This document shows positions 56,778 to 64,000 of a stretch of DNA of 64,000 bases, in pieces. Under the pieces are notes generated by a model. It saw only the letters and a list, made by a program, of their open reading frames with translations. It ran no database searches and was not told the DNA's origin. The DNA is from Rhodomicrobium sp. (GTDB lineage Bacteria > Pseudomonadota > Alphaproteobacteria > Rhizobiales > HXMU1428-3), in assembly GCA_021604665.1 (NCBI GenBank), contig BQJK01000005.1:62001-126000 (forward strand), in the 5' to 3' direction. The stretch's first letter is position 1. Each line of letters opens with the position of its first letter. Position numbers and translations under genes: made by a program.

Positions 56778-57236
56778 TCAATCCTCACTGCGCGGCTTAC
56801 GCAAAAGCTTGCGAAGGTCACGCACCTTGCCCCTGGCTTCCTGCCGGGCCGCTTCAAAACTCTGCGGCTCCCAAATTTGAAACTTATCGCCAAGGCCAAC
56901 AAAAGTTATCTGGGTGGTCACCCCAATCACATCTCGCAAGCGCTGCGGCAATACAATCCGCCCATCACTATCAATCTTGAGATATTCACTTTCACCAAAA
57001 AGCGCTGTCGCCAGCTGGTCTTTTTCATCTGAATAAGGGGCCAGCTCTTCCAACAACCCGCGAATATGTTTGACAAGCCGCGGCCCACCAGCGTCCAGCG
57101 CCGCCGCATCAAGCGCCGGATGACAGAATATCTCGTCTGAATTCTCTTTGGCCAACACCGTGCGGAAAGACGCGGGCACAGAAACACGGCCCTTTGCATC
57201 AATCTTGTTCGTAAAGCTGGAAACAAATTCTTCCAT
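56778..57236 (-). CDS. mraZ: Transcriptional regulator MraZ
   Basis: MraZ represses the dcw operon by binding short TGGG repeats in its own promoter. The 152-residue protein has two SpoVT/AbrB-like halves, FTNKIDAKGRVSVPASFR (about 8-25) and EYLKIDSDGRIVLPQRLRD (about 86-104), and GLGDKFQIWEP. It is the first gene of the dcw cluster. A matching repeat array lies about 200 bases upstream of its start. Confidence 0.96.
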   Translation of the reverse strand: MEEFVSSFTNKIDAKGRVSVPASFRTVLAKENSDEIFCHPALDAAALDAGGPRLVKHIRGLLEELAPYSDEKDQLATALFGESEYLKIDSDGRIVLPQRLRDVIGVTTQITFVGLGDKFQIWEPQSFEAARQEARGKVRDLRKLLRKPRSED

Positions 57237-57438
57237 TTACACTGCTCACCAGGCCCGCTGCACTAAACCAAGCCACCCCATGATCTGGGCGGCACCAAGA
57301 TGTGATGCGGTATTTTTCAAAAGCCAGCCCAAATGGCGGCTTCTAAGAAAAAATGGGGGAGGCGGCATCCATTCCCGTGGCCTCACGAAATGGCGCTCGA
57401 TCCATCCCCCAACCCCCACATCATCCGAACGGGTATAT

Positions 57439-57483
57439 ATGGGATACTATGGGAATTTATGGGAGTCAATGGTGAGTAATGGG
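57439..57483. promoter_or_regulatory. Array of five MraZ boxes, 10-bp period
   Basis: On the + strand TGGGA at 57439, 57449 and 57459, TGGTG at 57469, and TGGGT at 57479 are each spaced by 5 bases. MraZ is known to bind TGGGN repeats separated by 5 bases. Four of the five keep TGGG and the fourth has TGGT. The exact 10-bp period puts all boxes on one face of the DNA helix. Confidence 0.88.
57440..57468 (-). promoter_or_regulatory. Putative mraZ promoter
   Basis: Leftward TTGACT (57468-57463) is 5 of 6 with the -35 consensus. A 17-base spacer and TATCCC (57445-57440) follow as a weak -10. The start would be near 57433, leaving a leader of about 197 bases. The MraZ boxes overlie this element. 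Confidence 0.4.
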
Positions 57484-57497
57484 TTAACAAGGAATTA
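57482..57497 (-). promoter_or_regulatory. Perfect CtrA-type box at the mraZ promoter
   Basis: Read towards mraZ the sequence is TTAA-TTCCTTG-TTAAC, exactly the CtrA consensus TTAA-N7-TTAAC. It abuts the fifth MraZ box and lies just upstream of the putative -35. CtrA is the cell-cycle master regulator of alphaproteobacteria. Binding here is inference. Confidence 0.65.
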
Positions 57498-57773
57498 ATC
57501 TGGGTTATCCACAAGCCAAGACAAAGGTAGCAAAGCTGTTTAGTGAGCTGGTTTTAGTGGCATTTAGCCCAATTAAGGCCATTGGAGGTTTATTCAGCCC
57601 AAAAAACCTCAACCACAACGCACGACACAAACCCGCCGTGAGCGTGAACGTGCCTACAGTGAGAGTGTAAGTCTAAGTGTAGAGAAAAACCCCTGAACAG
57701 CCGCGAGACGTGAATTGACAGGAAAGAAGTGGGGTGGCAGAAAAACCGGACGATTAAGGGAGAGTTGACCACC

Positions 57774-58169
57774 ATGAGCCAGCAAGCGGCCGCCAGTTTC
57801 ATCGTCACCGCATGGGACGAAAAGCCTTATGATGGCAGCACAGATGAGATCAAACTAACTCAGGCCCTGGTATCTAAAACCTATAGCGGCGACATAACAG
57901 GCGTCGGCTCTGTCATTTACATCATGAAACAACAGGCGGATGGCACCGCCAGCTTCATTGGCCTGCAGCAAATCAATGGCGCGATTGGCGACCGGGCTGG
58001 CAGTTTCGCCATTGAGCAAAATGGTTTTTTTGATGGAAAAGCCGCCAGAGGCACTTGTGTAGTTAAACCCGGCACAGGCACCGGCGCCTTAAGCACCCTG
58101 AGCGGCGAAGGTGAATTCGTTGCCCCCATTGGCCAACAGGGCACGCTAAATCTGAATTTCAACTTATAA
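57774..58169 (+). CDS. DUF3224 domain protein
   Basis: A 131-residue protein. The start is ATG 57774, with AAGGGAGAG at 57756-57764; an upstream in-frame ATG at 57729 has no site. The sequence contains FIVTAWDEKPYD near the start, TYSGDITGVGSVIYIMKQQADGTASFIGLQ, GSFAIEQNGFFDGKAARGT and a GTGALSTLSGEGEF end, matching the beta-barrel-like DUF3224 family. The function is unknown; no signal peptide is seen. It is divergent from mraZ and convergent with the GST-like gene. Confidence 0.82.
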   Translation: MSQQAAASFIVTAWDEKPYDGSTDEIKLTQALVSKTYSGDITGVGSVIYIMKQQADGTASFIGLQQINGAIGDRAGSFAIEQNGFFDGKAARGTCVVKPGTGTGALSTLSGEGEFVAPIGQQGTLNLNFNL

Positions 58170-58268
58170 ACCAGAGATGATTTAGCAGCAGTCAGCAAAA
58201 ATGGTCACAGCAGCTGAGCTAAGCTCAGAGATCTGTTTATTTGTCTTTTTTCAGGGAAATTAGAGTTA

Positions 58269-58880
58269 CTAGCTCTTCGCAGAATCTACAGGGATCGTTG
58301 ATTGCATAGACGGCCGCAAGCGCATATCCTGATACCAGGCCGCAAGCGAAGGTTGCTTTTCCCGCCATTTAATATGCGGCAAACGAAAATCGACCCACCC
58401 CAGCGCTACAGCTAAAGAGATGTGCCCAAGATTTAATTTTGGCTCAAGCCCTTTAACAATCTTGGCGCAAGAAGAAATACCCCTAGCCACCGCCAGCTCA
58501 TCCCGCATGATCTTATCTTTTATTTGCTTATCAGCAGGGCGGCGGCGCTCTAACAGCGCCCTGATACCAACATCCAGCATATTATCCGCATGCGCCTGCG
58601 CCTGCAAAACAAACCAGCGCCCAGCGCCAGCTTCCGGTACGAAGCGCGGCCCCTGCATGGTGCTCTCAATATAGTCGGCTATCAGCTTGCTATCATAAAA
58701 TACAACCCCATTGCTCAGCACCAAAGCCGGTACCCGAGAAAAAGGATTTAGCGCAGTCAGTTCAGGAGGGTTAGACCAGGGGTCATGCATTTCCACATCA
58801 ACATCCCCATGCCCCTTCTCAATCAGCAGCACACGGATTTTGCGCACAAAGGGAGATGCTGGGCTACCGATAAGTTTCAT
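58269..58880 (-). CDS. Glutathione S-transferase family protein
   Basis: A 203-residue protein with a thioredoxin-like N-terminal half (about 1-78) containing SPASPFVRKIRVLL, NPFSRVPALVL (the cis-Pro) and FYDSKLIADYIE. A helical C-terminal half follows (ISLAVALGWVDFRLP, and PSLAAWYQDMRLRPSM near the end). It resembles YibF-type proteins. A Ser in SPASPF could be the catalytic residue. The substrate is unknown. Confidence 0.88.
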   Translation of the reverse strand: MKLIGSPASPFVRKIRVLLIEKGHGDVDVEMHDPWSNPPELTALNPFSRVPALVLSNGVVFYDSKLIADYIESTMQGPRFVPEAGAGRWFVLQAQAHADNMLDVGIRALLERRRPADKQIKDKIMRDELAVARGISSCAKIVKGLEPKLNLGHISLAVALGWVDFRLPHIKWREKQPSLAAWYQDMRLRPSMQSTIPVDSAKS

Positions 58881-59083
58881 AAATATAAATCCCCCGCCAG
58901 GCTAATGCCTTTTAAATACCCCATATAATTGTATTTCAAGTGATTTGTGCGGCATGTCAAGGGCAGCTCAGACATTCTCTCAAAGAGCAGGGCAAAGCAA
59001 ACCAGAGCAAAAGTCGCCCAAATTCTCCTCAATGCGCCACAATCTTTAAAAAAGAATAAGCCTTGAAACCAGTGTCATATAAA

Positions 59084-59508
<425 letters not shown>

Positions 59509-59540
59509 AGCTTCTTTATGTGGCACACGCTGCCACATGG

Positions 59541-60314
59541 TCAAGCCTCTATTGCCTCAAGCAACAATGAGATCGCCTCAACTGTCGAGCGATCCGCAAC
59601 ACCATCCACCAATGCGGGGCGATAATGGCGCTGAAAAGCAGTGATTACAGCCACAGTTAACGGGTCCATTTCACCGCTTGTCGTAGCCCCATAACCGATT
59701 GCCGCAAGGTCTGATTGCAGAGATAGTAACTCATCAGCCGTTTTAATGGCCAAGACGCCATCAGGCTCACAATGCGGCGAGACCACAATCCCAACGCCAT
59801 GTTGTGCCAAAAGCTCCCAATTGAAATGAGCGCCCGGGTCCTGTTTGCGCAGCGGCGCAACATCTGAATGCGCCAGCACCCGAGACGGTGCTATATTATA
59901 GCGGGTGGTAATATCTTTGCAGAGTGCGAGCACCGCTTGCATCTGCGCCCGGCCATACTCTGGCACCCGCGCCAAAGCCGCCCCCTGATTTTGTATCTCA
60001 ATGCCAATAGAGCAGGAATTAATATCCCTCTCACCGGCCCAGCTTGCCTCCCCGGCATGCCAGGCGCGCTGCTCCTCAGAAACCAATTGCAAAATGCACC
60101 CTTCACCATCAATCAGATAATGGGAGGAAACACCGCCCGCCTTAGTGGTTAGCAATTCAAGCGCGTAATCATTGGTGGGGGTAGCCGTGTAATGCAGTAG
60201 TAAAAGATCTATTTTGCCGTCATTTTTACGCGGTTCAAAATTGCAGGAAGGCACCCAGCATCCAGGCCCAACCAACACACTACCCTGCGGCGCATAATCT
60301 TCAGATGCACTCAA
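59541..60314 (-). CDS. N-acetylmuramoyl-L-alanine amidase with peptidoglycan-binding domain
   Basis: An AmiD/AmpD-like amidase that removes peptides from MurNAc. The 257-residue protein has an Amidase_2 domain (about 15-175). LLLHYTATPT carries the first zinc His. GGVSSHYLIDGEGCILQLV, RAWHAGEASW and VLAHSDVAPLRKQDPGAHFNW carry other zinc and catalytic residues. The C-terminal half contains a PG_binding_1-like unit (DLAAIGYGATTSGEMD and VITAFQRHYRP). No clear signal peptide is seen, so it may act in the cytosol in recycling or be exported by another route. Its ATG overlaps the djlA-like stop (60314-60311). Confidence 0.92.
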   Translation of the reverse strand: MSASEDYAPQGSVLVGPGCWVPSCNFEPRKNDGKIDLLLLHYTATPTNDYALELLTTKAGGVSSHYLIDGEGCILQLVSEEQRAWHAGEASWAGERDINSCSIGIEIQNQGAALARVPEYGRAQMQAVLALCKDITTRYNIAPSRVLAHSDVAPLRKQDPGAHFNWELLAQHGVGIVVSPHCEPDGVLAIKTADELLSLQSDLAAIGYGATTSGEMDPLTVAVITAFQRHYRPALVDGVADRSTVEAISLLLEAIEA

Positions 60315-61030
60315 AGGCCCCGCTCCCGTTCCACCTTCTCATAAGCTTCATTAATTGCCTGCAGCCGCTCGGTCGCGATATTCACAAATTCAGGTGGCAC
60401 CCCCCGCGCAATCAAATGATCCGGATGGTTCTCTTTCACCAACTGGCGATAACGGCTCTTAACATCATCATTATTAGCCTCAGGCTCTATACCGAGCACC
60501 TCATAAGGGTTCTCTTCCCGGTTCAGCACATGCCGCGCTTTAATATGCAAAAACTCATCTTCGCTAAACCCAAAAATCCGCGACACTTCAGCCAAAAAGG
60601 CCAGCTCATTCGGGTGCAAAACATTATCGGCCTTGGCAATATGAAACAGCCCATCAAGCACATCCGCCAAAATCGGTTTGTCATCTTTCATCAAGGTGGC
60701 AATTTGCAAAGCATAAGCCTCAAACCCAGCCACATCTTTTTTCGCCAGATCAAATAACCGCGCCACATTATGGATGTCGTCTTCCGGCACCTTAAAAACT
60801 TCCCGGAACGCTTTGACCTCATCAGGGGCCACGACGCCATCAGCTTTTGCCATTTTAGCGCCAAGCGCAATCACCCCAACCGTGAAGGCCACTTGCCGCT
60901 CACTTGGGCCATCTTCATCCAGCCAATGGTCCACCGCAAAATGACCAGCCGCCAAACCAAGTAGCGCGCCAATCGGCCCGCCTACGATCAATCCGGCTGC
61001 GCCGCCAGCAATTTTGCCCCAAATAGACAT
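60311..61030 (-). CDS. TerB/DnaJ-domain membrane co-chaperone, DjlA-like
   Basis: A 239-residue protein. It starts at ATG 61030 (MSIWGKIAGG) with GAGGGA at good spacing; ATG 61063 adds 11 residues. A Gly-rich hydrophobic N-terminal segment (GKIAGGAAGLIVGGPIGALLGLAAG) may be a membrane anchor as in DjlA. A TerB-like domain follows (about 47-160, VGVIALGAKMAKADGVVAPDEVKAF and HIAKADNVLHPNELAFLAEV). A C-terminal J domain (about 173-238) includes NPYEVLGIEPEANNDDVKSRYR and the HPD signature in KENHPDHL. It forms an operon with the amidase gene. It likely stimulates DnaK. Confidence 0.92.
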   Translation of the reverse strand: MSIWGKIAGGAAGLIVGGPIGALLGLAAGHFAVDHWLDEDGPSERQVAFTVGVIALGAKMAKADGVVAPDEVKAFREVFKVPEDDIHNVARLFDLAKKDVAGFEAYALQIATLMKDDKPILADVLDGLFHIAKADNVLHPNELAFLAEVSRIFGFSEDEFLHIKARHVLNREENPYEVLGIEPEANNDDVKSRYRQLVKENHPDHLIARGVPPEFVNIATERLQAINEAYEKVERERGL

Positions 61031-61188
61031 CCACATTCCCTCATATAGTAACAACAGCCTCAACTATAAAATTTAAGGCGGGCAATCTCATCGCAAAATT
61101 ACATTTCGAAATTTGACTGCGCTTTTCTAGCATATACCGCCTTGGGAAGCCACTTGACAGAGAATAAATAACAAGGTGAGACTGCAGC

Positions 61189-64000
61189 ATGAATTCAACC
61201 ACGCCCCTACCTCAAAGCGCCGGCAAATGGTCTTTCCTCATCGACCGCGGCGGCACCTTCACAGATATAATAGCCCGCTCACCATCAGGCGAGTTAACCC
61301 CCCTTAAGCTGCTTTCTGAAAACCCGGAATGCTATGAAGATGCGGCCATAGAAGGCATAAGATTATGCCTGAAGCTAGCCCCCGGAGACCCGATCCCGAA
61401 AGGCTGCATTGAAACTGTACGCATGGGCACAACAGTGGCCACTAACGCCCTCCTGGAACATAAGGGCGAGCCTACGTTACTGATCACCAGTGAAGGATTG
61501 CGAGACGCACTCGCCATCGGCACACAGGCCCGGCCAGATATTTTTGCCCTCAATATCCAGAAAGCTGAAATGCTCTACACCGAGGTCACCGCTATAGAGG
61601 AACGCATTGGCTCTGATGGCAGCATCATCACCCCTTTAAATGAACCCATGGCCAGAGAAACCCTCTCCACCTATTATGATCAAGGCCTGCGCTCAGTGGC
61701 GATCTTACTGATGCACAGCTATAAATTCCCAGCCCATGAACAACGCCTTTCAGAAATCGCCGCAGAAATCGGCTACACCCAAATCTCTGCCAGCCATCAG
61801 GTTAGCCCGCTCATAAAATATATCCCCCGCGGCGATACTACTATGGTCGATGCCTATCTAACCCCCATTCTCCACCGCTACACCGATAAGGTCATAAAAG
61901 CCCTGGAGCCAGAGCGTACCGGCATCGAATTATTATTCATGACCTCCTCTGGTGCTCTCACCAAAGCTGAAACCTTTTTCGGCAGGGATGCCATCCTCTC
62001 CGGCCCGGCCGGCGGCATTGTTGGGGCGGCAAAAACCGCAACAGAAAGCGGCTTTGAAAAAATCATCTGCTTCGATATGGGCGGCACCTCAACTGATGTT
62101 GCCCACCATGCAGGCCGTGATGAAATGAGTTTTGAAACTGAAATCGCTGGCCATCGCCTACAATCTGCCATGCTGGATATCCACACAGTTGCAGCGGGCG
62201 GCGGCTCGGTTCTGGAGTTTAAAAGCAACCGCATGCAGGTCGGGCCAGAAAGCGCCGGCGCCCGCCCCGGCCCGCTCTGCTATCGCCAAAACGGCCCGCT
62301 AACGGTCACAGATGCCAACCTGATGACAGGCCGCATCGCCCCGGATCTGTTCCCCGCGATTTTCGGGCCAGAGCAAAACCAACCACCAGATCAAAAAGCT
62401 GTAGAGCGAGCCTTTAACAAAAGAGCAAGTGAGATTGGCGGCGGCATGACCGGTGAAGAAGCCGCCGAAGGCTACCTGAAAATCGCCAATGAAAATATGG
62501 CCGCCGCCATCAAGAAAATCTCTGTTGAGCGCGGCATAGATATCAAAGACTATACCCTCAACTGTTATGGTGGCGCAGGCGGCCAGCATGCCTGCCATAT
62601 TGCAGAGCGCCTCGGCATTAGCCGCGTCTTCATCCATCATCATGCCAGCCTGCTCTCAGCCTATGGCATGGGCCACGCAAAACAAGCCGCCCGGCGCAGA
62701 ACAATGATCGCCGCCCCCTTAGATGAACTCTGCCAAAAGAAGCTGGCCGAGCTAACATCCGCTTTGGAAAAAGACGCCGAAACTGAACTGTATGAAAATA
62801 ACCTCAGCGAGGCTCAATCAAATCTAACAACCACAGCTGAGCTTTACATCGCTTACAAAGCCCAGGAAACCAAGATCCCGGTGAAACTCAGCAGCCTGGA
62901 AGAAATGCAAACCAGCTTCGAGACAAAGCATCAGCAAAGCTTTGGCTTTCTCTCCAAAGGCACACCGCTCATTGCAGAGCATCTCGAAATTGAACGCGCC
63001 CGCATGCCAAAAACAGAGACGCACCAAATAACAAACGCGGCCGAACATGAAGCTGATCTAACCGGAAAACCCTATCAGCTATTTCTGGACGGCCGCTGGC
63101 AACAAGCTGAGCTGTTCCATGAAACAAAAGACGCCCCGCCGCTTATCGGCCAGCTTAACGGCCCCGCCCTTTTGGTAACACCAACGCAAACAGTGCTGGT
63201 CCCCAGCAACTGGCAGTTGAGGCGCAGCCCAGACTTAAATATAACCCTCACAAAACAGCAGGCAGCCAATGGCGCGCCCATCCCCGAAAAGGAAACGTGC
63301 AGCCCGCCAAAACCAGACCCCGTGCAGCTAGAGCTATTTAACAATCTTTTTATGTCCATTGCCGAACAGATGGGTGAAGCCCTGCGCGGGGCAGCTCAAT
63401 CGGTCAACATCAAAGAGCGGCTGGATTTTTCATGCGCCCTGTTTGATCAAAATGGCGACCTCATCGCCAATGCCCCACATATGCCGGTTCATCTCGGCTC
63501 AATGGATCGCTCGGTTCATGCCCTCATTCGCGCCGCGAAAACTGGCAGCGTACCGCCTCTCGCCCCGGGCATGGCCTACCTCCTTAACGCCCCCTATGAT
63601 GGCGGCACCCACCTGCCAGATATCACCGTAATAACCCCGCAGTTTCACGGCGGCGCTCTCGTCGCCTTCATCGCCGCCAGAGGGCACCATGCAGATATCG
63701 GCGGCATCGCCCCCGGCTCCATGAGCCCACGTGCGACAACAATAGATGAAGAAGGCATCCTCATCCCCTGCACCAGCCTGGTTGAGGATAACAACTTCTT
63801 GGAGCTTAAAATAAGAGCGCTTCTGGCAGCAGGCCCTTACCCGGCCCGCAACATCAACCAGAACATAGCAGACCTCAAAGCCCAGCTCGCCGCCACCGCA
63901 AAAGGGGCAGCAGAACTGGAGCGCGCTATCACCCACCATGGCATCCAACAGGTCAGCGCCTATATGGGCTTCGTGCAGGATCAGGCCGAGGCCGCCGTAA
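61189..64000 (+). CDS. 5-oxoprolinase / hydantoinase (HyuA-HyuB fusion), 3' end cut by window
   Basis: An ATP-dependent hydrolase of the 5-oxoprolinase type, possibly opening 5-oxoproline to glutamate. The frame from ATG 61189 is open to the last base; 937 codons are visible. AAGGTGAG precedes the start. The HyuA half (about 1-690) has [63 protein letters not shown] and [11 protein letters not shown]. The HyuB half starts near 714 with [39 protein letters not shown] and [13 protein letters not shown]. It is divergent from the DjlA-like gene. The full family length is about 1200 residues, so about 250 should be missing. Substrate is inferred. Confidence 0.92.
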   Translation, partial: MNSTTPLPQSAGKWSFLIDRGGTFTDIIARSPSGELTPLKLLSENPECYEDAAIEGIRLCLKLAPGDPIPKGCIETVRMGTTVATNALLEHKGEPTLLITSEGLRDALAIGTQARPDIFALNIQKAEMLYTEVTAIEERIGSDGSIITPLNEPMARETLSTYYDQGLRSVAILLMHSYKFPAHEQRLSEIAAEIGYTQISASHQVSPLIKYIPRGDTTMVDAYLTPILHRYTDKVIKALEPERTGIELLFMTSSGALTKAETFFGRDAILSGPAGGIVGAAKTATESGFEKIICFDMGGTSTDVAHHAGRDEMSFETEIAGHRLQSAMLDIHTVAAGGGSVLEFKSNRMQVGPESAGARPGPLCYRQNGPLTVTDANLMTGRIAPDLFPAIFGPEQNQPPDQKAVERAFNKRASEIGGGMTGEEAAEGYLKIANENMAAAIKKISVERGIDIKDYTLNCYGGAGGQHACHIAERLGISRVFIHHHASLLSAYGMGHAKQAARRRTMIAAPLDELCQKKLAELTSALEKDAETELYENNLSEAQSNLTTTAELYIAYKAQETKIPVKLSSLEEMQTSFETKHQQSFGFLSKGTPLIAEHLEIERARMPKTETHQITNAAEHEADLTGKPYQLFLDGRWQQAELFHETKDAPPLIGQLNGPALLVTPTQTVLVPSNWQLRRSPDLNITLTKQQAANGAPIPEKETCSPPKPDPVQLELFNNLFMSIAEQMGEALRGAAQSVNIKERLDFSCALFDQNGDLIANAPHMPVHLGSMDRSVHALIRAAKTGSVPPLAPGMAYLLNAPYDGGTHLPDITVITPQFHGGALVAFIAARGHHADIGGIAPGSMSPRATTIDEEGILIPCTSLVEDNNFLELKIRALLAAGPYPARNINQNIADLKAQLAATAKGAAELERAITHHGIQQVSAYMGFVQDQAEAAV

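Larger units (their letters stand above)
57237..57773. other. Regulatory region upstream of mraZ and the divergent DUF3224 gene
   Basis: About 540 bases without a gene. The mraZ leader occupies roughly 57237-57433. The putative promoter, MraZ boxes and CtrA-type site are at 57439-57497. The DUF3224 gene promoter should lie between about 57500 and 57760. Confidence 0.7.

Overview
This window is a stretch of alphaproteobacterial chromosome made almost entirely of core genes. The evidence for the class is the circularly permuted two-piece tmRNA gene, an alpha-type SspB next to it, the hflK-hflC-DUF2065-degP cluster, the complete division and cell-wall (dcw) cluster running from mraZ to ftsZ and on to lpxC, an FtsZ with a very long tail, and a perfect CtrA-type site (TTAA-N7-TTAAC) at the mraZ promoter. 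The gene order resembles that of Hyphomicrobiales (Rhizobiales); this placement is from remembered synteny and is less certain than the class. MurE has the DNPR motif, so the wall is meso-diaminopimelate type, and LpxC and BamD show a Gram-negative outer membrane. I see no prophage, insertion sequence, CRISPR array or tRNA gene.

1-13.9 kb: miaA (cut by the window start) is divergent from serB, followed by a divergent MscS-like membrane protein. A strong bidirectional terminator separates this from the leftward degP and the DUF2065-hflC-hflK operon. Two tandem soluble chemoreceptors with a shared C-terminal domain follow, then folA and thyA (thyA first in transcription).

13.9-17.5 kb: a rightward block carries the permuted ssrA gene (acceptor piece, about 200 nt spacer, then coding piece with tag ANDNYAPVAQAA), sspB for the adaptor that hands ssrA-tagged proteins to ClpXP, fumC, and a small ribbon-helix-helix protein.

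17.5-33.1 kb: a large leftward AsmA-family gene, then rightward genes for a ClC channel/transporter, UvrD/PcrA helicase, a DUF3754 membrane protein, PrmA and an M24B aminopeptidase P, convergent with ligA.

33.1-57.2 kb: envelope and division genes, all leftward. In transcription order: mraZ, rsmH, ftsL, ftsI, murE, murF, mraY, murD, ftsW, murG, murC, murB, ddl, ftsQ, ftsA, ftsZ, then lpxC and bamD. Several are joined by ATGA overlaps (ftsL/ftsI, murB/ddl, and possibly ddl/ftsQ depending on the ftsQ start). Hairpin terminators follow ftsZ, lpxC and bamD. The mraZ promoter region holds five TGGG-type MraZ boxes at an exact 10-bp period over a putative promoter, abutting the CtrA-type site.

57.2-64 kb: a DUF3224 protein, a glutathione S-transferase-like gene, the RNase P RNA gene rnpB (leftward), an operon of a TerB/DnaJ membrane protein and an N-acetylmuramoyl-L-alanine amidase, and a divergent 5-oxoprolinase/hydantoinase that runs off the end.

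There is no obvious novel defence or mobile system. The most interesting points are regulatory and structural: the mraZ operator/CtrA composite, the tmRNA architecture beside its adaptor gene, the paired chemoreceptors with an uncharacterised C-terminal domain and a shared upstream motif, the very long FtsZ tail, and several short tandem-repeat intergenic regions.
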